From the NCBI GenBank assembly GCA_025403435.1, contig CM046331.1:26474693-26538692 (forward strand): a DNA stretch of 64,000 bases, read 5' to 3'. The position numbers and the translations under genes were made by a program. The notes under the pieces were generated by a model. That model made no database searches. It saw only the letters and a program-made list of their open reading frames with translations, and was not told where the DNA came from. Below are positions 1 to 9,799 of the stretch, in pieces. This DNA is from Artocarpus heterophyllus. Its lineage: Eukaryota; Streptophyta; Magnoliopsida; Rosales; Moraceae. Each line of letters opens with the position of its first letter. Position 1 is the stretch's first letter.

Positions 1-1491
1 TAAGAGTCACGAATTATTTATAGTAAAAATCATTTAAAAACTAAATAAGTCTTACAAAATACTTTTTAATTATTTTTAGGTTCAAAATGTTAGTCATATT
101 TTATTAAAAAATATTTAAAAAAAAGTCATACAAAATTGATTTATATACAAAAAAGAAAATGTTCCCCATCTCTTCAGACATTTTGTGAAAATTTCTAAAA
201 ATATCTTGAATTTAGATACTTGTGAATATTATGGAGATTTTACAGATATCCGAAAAGAAAAATCCTTACCTTTTTATCTATGTCAAGATTTTAAAATATA
301 GATATTTTTGTGAAAATATTGATAATATCATAGACATTTTCTGTCAAACTAATAGAATGCCCTTGAAGAAGCATGAAAATTCTTTACGTCGAAGTTACTC
401 CTGACAACTTCTGTGTTGATTGTAAAAGAATGGTTGGTACAATTATCTTTTCTTTGATCACATTCTTTTTTAACAAGGTTTTTTGATAAACTTTTCGACA
501 CAAACACTTGTCAGGTTACTATTGCAAAGCTTCTGTGGTAAAAATGAGACCCAAGCTCTGGATTTGGCTTTATGAACTCCTGCTATCAGACCAAAAGCTT
601 GATCCTCCGCACAGAATAAAAGAAGTGGGTCCCACTGAGACTTTCTGTGCGGAGCCATCAGGTCCGGAGCTAGATAGCTTCACTCTATTGCTGATGACGA
701 TCCTGCTGAATTTCCAAAACCAATATCAATTACATTGTTGATAAATAATAATGCTCTGCATTTGTAATCAAGGTTGCTAAAAATGTGTTTAGTAACATAG
801 TTAACATTATAAGTTGGGACCAAAATATTATAGCATATAAAAAATTTACGATAATAGTTTCAACTAGATTTATCGAACAAAGCCTAATTCTAAACCCTAA
901 TCAAATCACACTGATAGTAAACTATGATATGACAATTTATGCACTTGCAAATTTGCAGTCTACATAATTCAAATTCATCTTAATGCCCAAGCAAGGAGAG
1001 AGTTCCCTCATCTTTTGCCTATACTAAAACATTTTACTTTTTTCAAGTACATTAATATGATGGCCCCAGAAATTCACAGTTTATAATCTCTAAAACTAGC
1101 TAAAGAAAATAAATTTCAAGTGCTACAACTTCCCAAGAACAGGCATGATTGTGCCATATAAAATTACAAGGGTTCTTGCTTTACATGCAGTGAAAAGAAA
1201 AAAAAAAAAAAAGATTAAAAATAAAAAACAAAACAAAAAATAAAGTGATTGCCACATCAAAGACTGCTTACATGATTTGGTTGTAGATCTAGCAATTGAA
1301 AATAAGCTAGTAGCTGAACAAAGAGAAGATAAAATGAGAAATAAAATCAATAATAGTTTATTAATTCATGTGCTTTTTGCTTAAAGAACCATATCAACAT
1401 GACAGTTTCATATGTTGTCGGACTCTCGAGAAAAAAATCTCACTCCCAGACGATGAAGGAAAATAACCAAGCGTCTCATCGTAAGACAATT
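1..1491. other. AT-rich intergenic DNA, no gene seen
   Basis: No reading frame here resembles a known protein. The short open frames, such as those at 222-404, 508-741 and 785-967, have no recognisable domain and no convincing splice context. The only structured stretch is a nested inverted repeat at 605-654. On the minus strand, 1340-1491 could be the 3' untranslated part of the orphan exon that ends at 1492. Confidence 0.5.
605..654. repeat. Nested inverted repeat (cruciform-like)
   Basis: Two perfect 12-base arms, CTCCGCACAGAA at 605-616 and TTCTGTGCGGAG at 643-654, flank a second perfect palindrome, AGTGGGTCCCACT, at 624-636. The surrounding DNA is much more AT-rich. No transposon ends or target-site duplication were found around it. 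Confidence 0.6.
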
Positions 1492-1641
1492 CTAACTGAA
1501 TAACCCTCGGATAAACTTGAAGAGAGTCAGGTTTTTCTCATTGCGGAACGACTCCCAGCTCTCTTCTACATCTTTAAGGAAAGTACATGATTTTCCGCAT
1601 GCCTCCCATTCCAAAAAGGGCAAACTTCCTTCTTGTTTGCG
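1492..1641 (-). pseudogene. Possible orphan C-terminal exon, protein not recognised
   Basis: On the minus strand a 50-codon open stretch ends with TAG at 1494-1492. It reads like a real protein end, mixing charged and hydrophobic residues (for example EWEACGKSCTFLKDVEESW, then NEKNLTLFKFIRGLFS before the stop). A pyrimidine-rich run ending in CAG lies just upstream on that strand (about 1645-1655), but an in-frame TGA at 1644-1642 means that site would not give a usable phase; a later AG would be needed. AATAAA-like sequence about 130 bases past the stop could be a polyadenylation signal. No partner exon was found in the repeat DNA upstream, so this is either a gene fragment or a chance frame. 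The family is not recognised. Confidence 0.25.
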
Positions 1642-3047
1642 TCACTGGAGAGAAAATCCGGTCAAAGCTTCTTCATATCACCAACAGAAGTAAAAAACAA
1701 ACAAAACCCAAAAAAAAAAAAGGTTGTGTTAAATGATCAGCTTTGAGTTGAGTGAGGATTCAGTTAAAAGAGATGGAATATGTTCCTTTGGATATGTCAA
1801 GGGAATAGAAGGTCCTAAATGAAAGTGTAACACTCTTTATGGAACGTTACCTTATCCGTTACTTAACAATATTTAATACATTTTATCATAATTAGATCGA
1901 TTAATAAAGCGCAGTGAAATAAAAACTAGCAAAATCTTAATAATAATAATTTTTTTTTTTGTAAATCACTATTGGAATAGTACCAGTTTTGCAGCGTTAC
2001 CTTTATTGACCAAATTTTATTTTTATGTTCTTGAATTTTATAATAAATAAAATATTATAATCTCAAAACTAGGAAGTATAAAACTCATAATAGCGGAAAA
2101 TAAGAGTAGCATTAAACATTAGAAAATTCTTTAGGAAATTCTTTTGGCAGATCATTTGTTCCGAGGTTCTGCCATTACCATCATCTCGCATCCACGCTGC
2201 CATTCTTCACCCTTACATACTTCTTTTACCTTTATCTGCGATATGAGAAAATAAATTAATAAGCAAACGCTTAGTAAATGGCATCTTAAATCTCACGGAT
2301 AATGCATTAATCATATTCAAAATCATTCAGACTTAGTCATAAGAAAACATTTTTCATAACTTATGTATTATCCAATTTTTACATCTTAGGGCCCTTGGCC
2401 TTGTACCCATGCATGCAACTCCGATAAAATCCAGGGTAACGAGCCACCAAATCTTATTGAAGCAACATAGGTTAACAGGCAATCTTTGTCCCGGTAGTAT
2501 CCTTTAGGGCATCCTTCATCCCGATACTATTAGTGGGTAACCATTGGATGGTACAAGCCTCTTTAGAATTCCTTTAAACATTTATTGTCCATTTATAACT
2601 TTCAATATAATTCATCTTTTGGTAAAATAGATAAAACATTATCATTTAATATTAATTCATCAACTTAATCTATCATTGGCTCAACCATTTGCGGCATCGG
2701 AACATATACATATGTGTAAATATATATAAACATCAGGCTACTCATATTGCCAGTGATAGATGCACTTACACTTTTAACCAACTTACACAACTTCTTAACT
2801 TGTGCTAACGTGATGGTAGGGACCCTCGGTGTGCTTGCCTTCAAGACAGTTCATGTCAATTTTATAAGTTATATTCTTATTAGAAACATCATAATAAAAC
2901 CACATAATCATCATAACATCAATATTAATACCAAAATAACATTTGTTGTAACAAAATCCACATGTTTAATAATAAAACGGATAGCTTGACCTCTACCCAT
3001 TCCAAAATTCTTATAAAATCGTACAGATGTCTAAATGATACAACTCA

Positions 3048-4912
3048 TACTAGTAGAAATTGTAGATTACATGACGGTTTTTAAACCGTCGTGGTATGTT
3101 TTCACGACGGTTAAAAAACTATCATGTAATCATCTGTCGTGGTACCAACAAAACTTTTCACAACATTTTTTTATTATCGTTGAATTCTTATTTTGGCAGG
3201 GTTCTAGGATCTTGGGACTAGGCTACCACGACGATTTTCACCAAAAACCGTCATGAAACGCTAATCTTACACGACGGTTTTCATAAAAACCGTCGTGTAT
3301 GCTATGCCTTACATGACGGTTTTCGTAAAAACTATCGTGTAAGACTCTGTTTCACAACGGTTTTCATAAAAACCATAGTGAAAAAGTTGGTCTGAAGCGA
3401 AAAAAAAATAACCAAAATTTTTGGTTTCCCATAATATGAATAGTTTCATATTTTCGCCATTAATACAATGCCCTGACTTCATAATCACATAATTACATTG
3501 AACTATAAAATTTTTACAAAATCATATATATATATACATTGTAAAGTCATGTACTCTTTTTATGCTTGCATAAGAGTTGATAGATTCTTGGTATCTAAGT
3601 CCATGTCTTTATGTGTGAGGTAAAAAAACGACGGCAGAGTCGATGGAATGTCAAGGGACAAGGACGAACAGCAACAAACGGCGCCAAGTTTGTTGGGGGT
3701 TGGGTCGAATGATGATGGGGTCATGGAGAGAGTGACAAGAGAATGTCAAAGTCTGTGAAATGTCATAGGTGGCTGGGTTCGTCGGTGGCTGAGCCGTGGG
3801 GGAGGAGTTAGAGAGAGAAAGGGGAGAGAGAAGCGTGTTTGAGAGTTAGAGAGGGTTTAAGTTGGAGAAATTTTGAATAAATAGGGAAAGCCATGGCATT
3901 GGCGGATGCTTAAATTTGGGCAGGGAATTAAAAATTTTGAACATGCAGAACCTTTAATGATGGTTTTTTAAAAAACCGTCGTGAAAGGTCCCATATTTGA
4001 AATTTTTAGTCCCCGCCCAAATTTACCTTTCACGACGGTTTTTATAAAAACCATTGTGAAAGATCCCATATTTAAAATTTTTAGTCCCCCGCCCAAATTT
4101 AAGCATGCGCCAAGATATGGAACCTTTCACGACGGTTTTTATAAAAACCATCGTGAAAGGTCCCATATTCAAAATTTTTAGTCGAACACGCCAAGATGCA
4201 GAACCTTTCACGACGGTTTTTATAAAAACCGTCGTGAAAGGTCCCATATTTGAAATTTTTAGTCCTCTGCCAAAATTTACCTTTCATGACGGTTTTTATA
4301 AAAACCGTCGTGAAAAGTCCAATATTTAAAATTTTTAGTCCCCGTCCAAATTTAAGCATGCGCTAAGATGCAAAACCTTTCACGATGGTTTTTATAAAAA
4401 CCGTCGTAAAAGGTCCAATATTCGAAATTTTTAGTATGCGGAACCTTTCATGACAATTTTTATAAAAAACGTCATGAAAGTTCCTAATATTTGAAATTTT
4501 TAGTATGCAGAACCTTTCATGACGGTTTTTATAAAAACCATCGTGAAAGGTCCCATATTTGAAATTTTTAGTCTTTAGCCCAAATTTACCTTTCACGACG
4601 GTTTTTATAAAGACCATTGTGAAAAGTCCCATATTTGAAATTTTTAATCCCTCGTCCAAATTTAAGCACGAGCCAAAATGCGGAACCTTTTACGATGGTT
4701 TTTATAAAAAACTATCGTGTTAAGTATAATATCAAGATTCTAATAGCGAGCATGACGGTTTTTTAAAAAAACCGTCCTGGTAGCTCCCACACTTACCACG
4801 ACGGTTTTCGTGTTCGTGGGCGTAACTCGCTGTGTTTTTTTCACCTTATCATGACAGTTTTTGAGAAACGATCATTAAATAAAGGTCATATAATCTCGAA
4901 TTTGTTGTAGTG
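3048..4912. mobile_element. Non-autonomous CACTA (En/Spm-type) DNA transposon
   Basis: The right end, read inward, is CACTACAACAAATTCGAGA, a classic CACTA terminus. The left end is TACTAGTAGAAATTG, the same motif with the first base changed from C to T. A perfect 3-base target duplication TCA (3045-3047 and 4913-4915) flanks the element, as expected for this superfamily. The 1,865 bp hold no transposase. They hold about 17 inverted-repeat units built on ACGACGGTTTTT near both ends and through the right half. The host site is confirmed by a duplicated copy of the flanking repeat near 5090 that lacks the insertion. Confidence 0.88.
3955..4745. repeat. Array of palindromic CACGACGGTTTTT / AAAAACCGTCGTG units
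   Basis: About eleven tandem units of 65-105 bp each hold two arms, CCTTTCACGACGGTTTTT and its reverse complement, joined by ATA or a few A/T bases, then a spacer resembling TCCCATATTTGAAATTTTTAGT. Several units (for example at 4124-4161 and 4204-4241) are almost perfect palindromes about 38 bases long. Single looser units flank the array at 3070-3380 and 4750-4830. By analogy with En/Spm subterminal repeats these are probably transposase binding sites. The same repeat yields look-alike peptides in frames on both strands, which are not genes. Confidence 0.85.
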
Positions 4913-5524
4913 TCAGAGTTATTGAAAACTAGACATTCGTAGCTTTTCAAACTGTACATCATATGCCTAATTCTAACATCGATAAGATATTCAAAAAGCC
5001 TTTAAATCTTATCAGTGTTTCATAAAATAAACTGGCAGCTTGATCTTTGTTCATTCAAAAATCCATATAAAATCGTACTGACGTCTAAATGATACAAACA
5101 TTGGAAACTAGACATCCGTAGCTTTTCAACGGTATATCATAGGCCTCATTCCAATGTCGTTAAGGCATTCCAAAAAAAAAAAGTTTGAATACCAATGATC
5201 AATGGTGCTGGAAATTCCCAATACTACAAATTCGAGTCGGTAAAATTATAAAACCACCCAACACTCAACAAACAGAAAGTATAACCCATTAAACATCAAT
5301 ATACAGCCCCTAACATGTTCCTAGATGCTCAATAATCAATAAATAATCACACGTAATAAAACATTAAGTTTTAGGCATCCTAACCGTTAGGACAATTTCC
5401 AAAATCATAAGCAATGAACAATAACATGAGTACCAATCATAATCTAAAAAAAAAAATCATCATTAGCCTAGCATTCATATTCTAATTCAAATATCGGACA
5501 ACAACACATATACACTTCTATATA

Positions 5525-5700
5525 TTTATATATACTTATATATATATATATATGCACATTTATCTACATCTATAAATAGTAACAATAACCGACAAGAACC
5601 ATAACCAAGATGAGCATTCCCAATAAAATAAATAGTCATAACATCATATTATCATCACCATCACACATATATAATTATATATATATATATATATATTCAC
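5525..5700. repeat. Two short (TA)n microsatellites
   Basis: Uninterrupted TA runs lie at about 5533-5553 and 5672-5694, inside the degenerate retrotransposon-like region. Confidence 0.8.
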
Positions 5701-6399
5701 ATATCTCAAGACTCATTACCAACGTAAATACATTTTTTTATATGTGTATATACTATCAACAATTGATAAGGAGATTACTCCACCAAACTTTTTAGTTAGC
5801 TTCAGTTGGACAATAATCCACAAAGAAAAGAAGAAGAGAAAGGAGGAAGATTGAAAGACTTTTTTTTTTTTTTTTTGGCTAAAGAGAGTGTCTTTAGACG
5901 TGAATAGTAGACCACAAAAAAAATAAATAAAAGAGAATGAAAGAGTGAAAGCAAAAATAAGTGTGAAAAGAAGGGTGAGGTGGAGGGATTTAATGGCTCA
6001 ATAAAGATTTTTTTAATTAACAAATCAATATCAATCAAGAGAACTAAGGCATGAAATCAATGTAATTGGGAGGAGTTTCCAGCTATTAATATACATATAC
6101 TCGGGTCAAAAGCGTGCGAGGAAGATAAGGAAAGTTGACAAATTTTCGTAATCAGCATTCCTTGGTCATCTGTTAGGTTTTTATTAGTATCTGGATAGTG
6201 TACAGGCCATAACTTCTCATTTTGGTGTCGAATTTATGCAAATTAGTAGGCATTGGAAAGCTTTGATGTACAGTGATAAGATTTATAGATAATGTAAGAC
6301 ACTATGTTGCGTACTGTGCTGGATATTGGACTGGATTGAAAATTTTAGATTTTGGTAACTTGCATGATGATTGAAGTAACCATTTAGGTTACCATACGA

Positions 6400-8570
6400 T
6401 GTTATTATTATTAAAGAAAAAACTATATTACAAAAAAAAAACTATATGAAAGGAAAAAAGAAAAAAATCTAGGGCCAAATCATGCATGATCTTGCCTAAG
6501 CACCCATGTTGTTATATTATTATTATTCAAAAATATAGGGGGGACCATGGCCCCCCAACCCTGCCTCCCTCCGCCCTTGCCCGTAACCCTAACCTCGTTG
6601 GAAGGCTCTTGTCACCACTCTATAGGAATATCGATGCCGCCCCTATAAAAAAAAAGAAAAAAAAAAAAAAAGAAGACCAAATAGAGATGGCCACACACCC
6701 TTTACCAACAACCCCAATGACAGTGAACCAAGGATCTAGCCCCTCTAGTTGTTACACTAGCATAATCTTGTGCACCGTCATTGCGAATAGTGTCAGGACT
6801 CCTCGCCCACCATAATGTGCCCACTTTAACCCTCGTCGCATGCGGCTTTTAACCCTAATTACTTAGCATCCCTTAAAATATTCCCTGAGTAATTCTTATA
6901 TCTCTATTTGGGAATCTAAGAAATTTTTTATTTTTGGTTTTCTATTTTAAGTTTTAGATTTTCTTTAAATTTTTTTTTATTATTGTTAAGGAATGTTAAA
7001 AATAACAAATAATACAAATTATTAAAAATAGCATAGCTACTTCAAAAGGTTGATTGGTCAACCTTTGTAGAGATTATTTCACATCTAAAAATTGTTTTAT
7101 AACCTCATAGGATTATAGTCTCATTTTCTCTCGTAAGGCATGGATTTTATTTGTAGAGTCTATATATCTGAATTCCATAGGTGAAACTTTCATAATATTA
7201 TTGATACTTTTTGTTATTTTTTTAACCTTTGATTTATACTACTTTTAATATACAAAAGTCCAAATTACCGCTATCAAATTCCCAAATAATCTACCAAAAA
7301 ATGGACCAACCAGATCCAGCTACATCTTGCTCCCTGGCCTTCTCTCAAGCGCTCTTGGCCTAAGCCCAAAATCTGTTGAAGATCGACGTCGTGAGGAAAC
7401 TGCACAGGAAGGAGACTGCCGTGGAGAATATTACCAGAAATGATGAAGAGACCATTGACGTTGTCGTCCGTTGCGAAGGAGACTGCTGCAAGTTTGTGAA
7501 ACAAAGCACCCATTGTCGAGCGGCTGATCTGTAACAACATCGCATTGGAGGTATAGAAGGTACTCGCTGGATCTGTAACAGCATCCATCGTGAGTGATTG
7601 GCGTCGAATCTCCGGTGGTCTTCTTTGTGGTCTCTGGCGCCTTTGGCAAGGTCTTTTGGCAAAAGGCCTCCAGAAAAAGTTTTTTTAAACAAATGATTTT
7701 TTTTTTTTCATAAAAAATCAAGTTTTTTGAGCAAAAAACTGCTTAAGTTTTTATTTTTTTTCATCCGGTTAAAGTTTCTTTCATTGCTCTAATTTTTTTT
7801 TTCATCTTTTTGAAAAAAAACTGAAGCAATTTTTCTATCCAAGAGGTTCTTTTTTTTTTTGTAAAAAAAAACCATTTCTCCAATTAAATTTTTTGGTGGC
7901 TATTTTTTCAAATTTCCCCCTTTGTCAAGGTGGCAGAAGTGTCTGGAATTTTACTAGTTTATGGTTTGATGAACTCAAATTAATCAAATTTACCACATTT
8001 TACTAGATTTGATCAGTGATAGACTTGGGGCAATTTTGTCTTTGTAGATGCATGATTGTTTCCAAATTTCTTCCAAAAATTATAAAACTGAAAAATGGTA
8101 CCACAAGTGTTTTCAAAATGACATTATTACTTCTGTCTTCCAAAAACAAGAGAGGAAACGTGTTGAAGAAACAGGGTAATATTTCAATTAAACAAAACCA
8201 GCATTTTGGTTGTTTTTCCATCAAGTGAAGAGGAGCTCACCCCTGCAGGACTGCGCAAGAACTGGACTCCCTCTATTAACCGTGGTCAAATCTATTCAAT
8301 TCAATTGCTGACCCCTCAAATTTTCTTAAAAAAATGGCGTGATAATACTTTATCAATGGTGAATAGGAATAAAGATAAAAATATAAATAAATAAATAAGC
8401 TAATGTCAAATTGATTTTACACTTGTCATGTGTGCAAATGCAAATACACAAAACACTACTAAAATTAATGCAAAAAAAAAAAAAAAAAAAACCACCCGAG
8501 AAGAAGGACCCACAACTAACATTGACAAGTTTTACACAATAAAAACTTAATAATACATAAAACATGGAGT
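6400..8570. other. Intergenic DNA with a GC-shifted island at 7300-7640
   Basis: Most of this is A/T-tract DNA with long T runs (7686-7900). The stretch 7300-7640 is distinctly richer in G and C and has overlapping open frames on the minus strand (7274-7588, 7360-7692, 7431-7721). None shows a known domain, conserved motif or spliceable partner. The frames compete with one another, so no CDS is called. A second GC-rich patch with a CCATGG-centred palindrome lies at 6535-6560. Confidence 0.4.
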
Positions 8571-8572
8571 AA

Positions 8573-9551
8573 TCAGAGCTCCTCGGAATTTTGATGAGGT
8601 TGTGCTTCTTCTCCCTTGGACAAGCTCTTCTTGAGCTGTTCGGAGGTTTTTTGCAGAGTTTCCCCAGCTATTTTGGCTGCTGATTTTGCAGAATCCTCAA
8701 CACTGTCCTTGCTCTTCTCCAAACTTCTTATGACTGCCTCTTTTACCTTCTCTCCAGCTCCACCACCACCACCTCCATTAGTACCACTCATTGTCCCTTC
8801 ATTTGCTTCACTACTCCTGAAGCTATTACATATAACCCATCAAAATCATGAACTTTCCACTTCTTTCACCTATGTTCATACTTTTTTTTTTTAACCAAAA
8901 TCATGGGAAATAATATAGGTCTTTTTGCATGGAACTAGAAGAGTAATGTTACACACGTCATCTCTTCACTACTTTTTTTTTCAATACTAATTACATGTGG
9001 CAAGTGATCACTCTTATGCAACTTTTTATAAATTAGTCTGCTTATTAAAGAGTTAAGACAAGGAAGTTCAAATTTTCATCAAGATACTAACCAGTAAATG
9101 TAATATTTATCTCCAATATCTAATAATCAATACCAAAAAGCTTTTTTTTTCTATATATTCCCTCGAAACTACTCAAATTTCAAACAAAACTCAGACCCTT
9201 TTTACACATTTATTTCTCCACATAAATTCACTTGATTTCTTATCAGAAAAATGAAAAAAAATATACATATCAATTAATTGAAGAAGATGAAATCAATAAT
9301 ACTTACTCCAAATTAGGAGGGAAGAAGTAGGCATGTGCTTGGTGGAGAAGAGTTCTGAATTTGTCCCAATTGGAAAAAGCTGAAGGAGAAGAGCTTGGCG
9401 AGGAAACATAAAGCAAACTCGTTAGCCTTTCTGTCAAAGTTGCTTTAATTGGTTTCCTTTCTTCTTGGTTTTCTTCTCCAACCGTGGAGGCCAACCCCAT
9501 CAACAAACACACACCAACAGTCAAAATAATGGAAATCTGACGTTTTTCCAT
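8573..9551 (-). CDS. Small secreted or membrane protein with LEA-like helical C-terminus (2 exons, 162 aa)
   Basis: Exon 1 is 9551-9307 and exon 2 is 8816-8573, joined across a 490-bp intron with donor GGA|GTAAGT and acceptor TTCAG|GAG; the junction keeps frame and removes a stop that would end exon 1 after 82 codons. Residues 1-25 (MEKRQ, then a hydrophobic core ending ASTVGEE) form a likely signal peptide. The middle contains FSNWDKFRTLLHQAHAYFFP. The C-terminal part has a poly-Gly run followed by an Ala/Lys/Glu-rich amphipathic helix (KVKEAVIRSLEKSKDSVEDS, SAAKIAGETLQKTSEQLKK) like LEA-type proteins. From memory it resembles an uncharacterised ABA- and drought-induced plant family (Arabidopsis At1g16850-like); this was not checked. 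ABA-type promoter motifs fit that idea. The biochemical function is unknown. Confidence 0.8.
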
Positions 9552-9661
9552 TTTTGATAACTACATAATGGGGTGGTAGGGCAAGGAAAATTTTCTTATA
9601 TCGTCTTTAGGGTGAGAAGAAAACTGCTGCTTGTGAAAGTGAAAGTGGGTCATCGGTTATA

Positions 9662-9745
9662 GACACGTGTCTTGTTGTTGGGTAAGGAAACAAGTTGTTG
9701 AAGACGTGGCATGCGTGCATGGTTCCTGCTAAGGTACACGTCCGA
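9662..9745 (-). promoter_or_regulatory. G-box / ABRE cluster upstream of the LEA-like gene
   Basis: Three ACGT-core elements lie within 85 bp: the perfect palindrome GACACGTGTC at 9662-9671, ACGTGGC at 9704-9710, and ACACGTCC near 9736-9743. They are 111-190 bp upstream of the start codon at 9551. A TATAAG box (minus strand) lies at about 9600-9594. ACGT-core boxes of this kind are bound by ABF/AREB bZIP factors, and pairs of them typically give ABA and dehydration responsiveness. The function here is inferred from sequence only. Confidence 0.6.
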
Positions 9746-9799
9746 GGTTTATCATTTGTGGTGAGTTACTTCATTAATTTTTGTATTAATCCCCCTTAT

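Larger units (their letters stand above)
1826..6400. repeat. Degenerate LTR-retrotransposon-like DNA hosting a nested CACTA element
   Basis: Outside the CACTA insertion, the sequence has the texture of old plant LTR DNA: TGTAAC at 1826, blocks such as 2390-2560 without coding capacity, and a duplicated segment on both sides of the CACTA element. Segment one is 2977-3047 plus 4913-5020; segment two is about 5030-5175. They share GTCTAAATGATACAA and AACTAGACAT-CGTAGCTTTTCAA. A related motif (GGCATTGGAAAGCTTTGATG) recurs near 6250. No gag or pol motif is visible, and the outer limits are guesses. Confidence 0.35.

Noticed and set aside
3981..4659. Open frames on both strands encoding repeated FHDGFYKNRRER-type peptides
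   Set aside because: They are translations of the palindromic transposon repeat in several frames, with no start context or family.
3955..4745. Regularly spaced palindromic repeats resembling a CRISPR array
   Set aside because: Spacers are themselves similar to one another, the unit length varies, and the array lies between CACTA ends in a plant genome.
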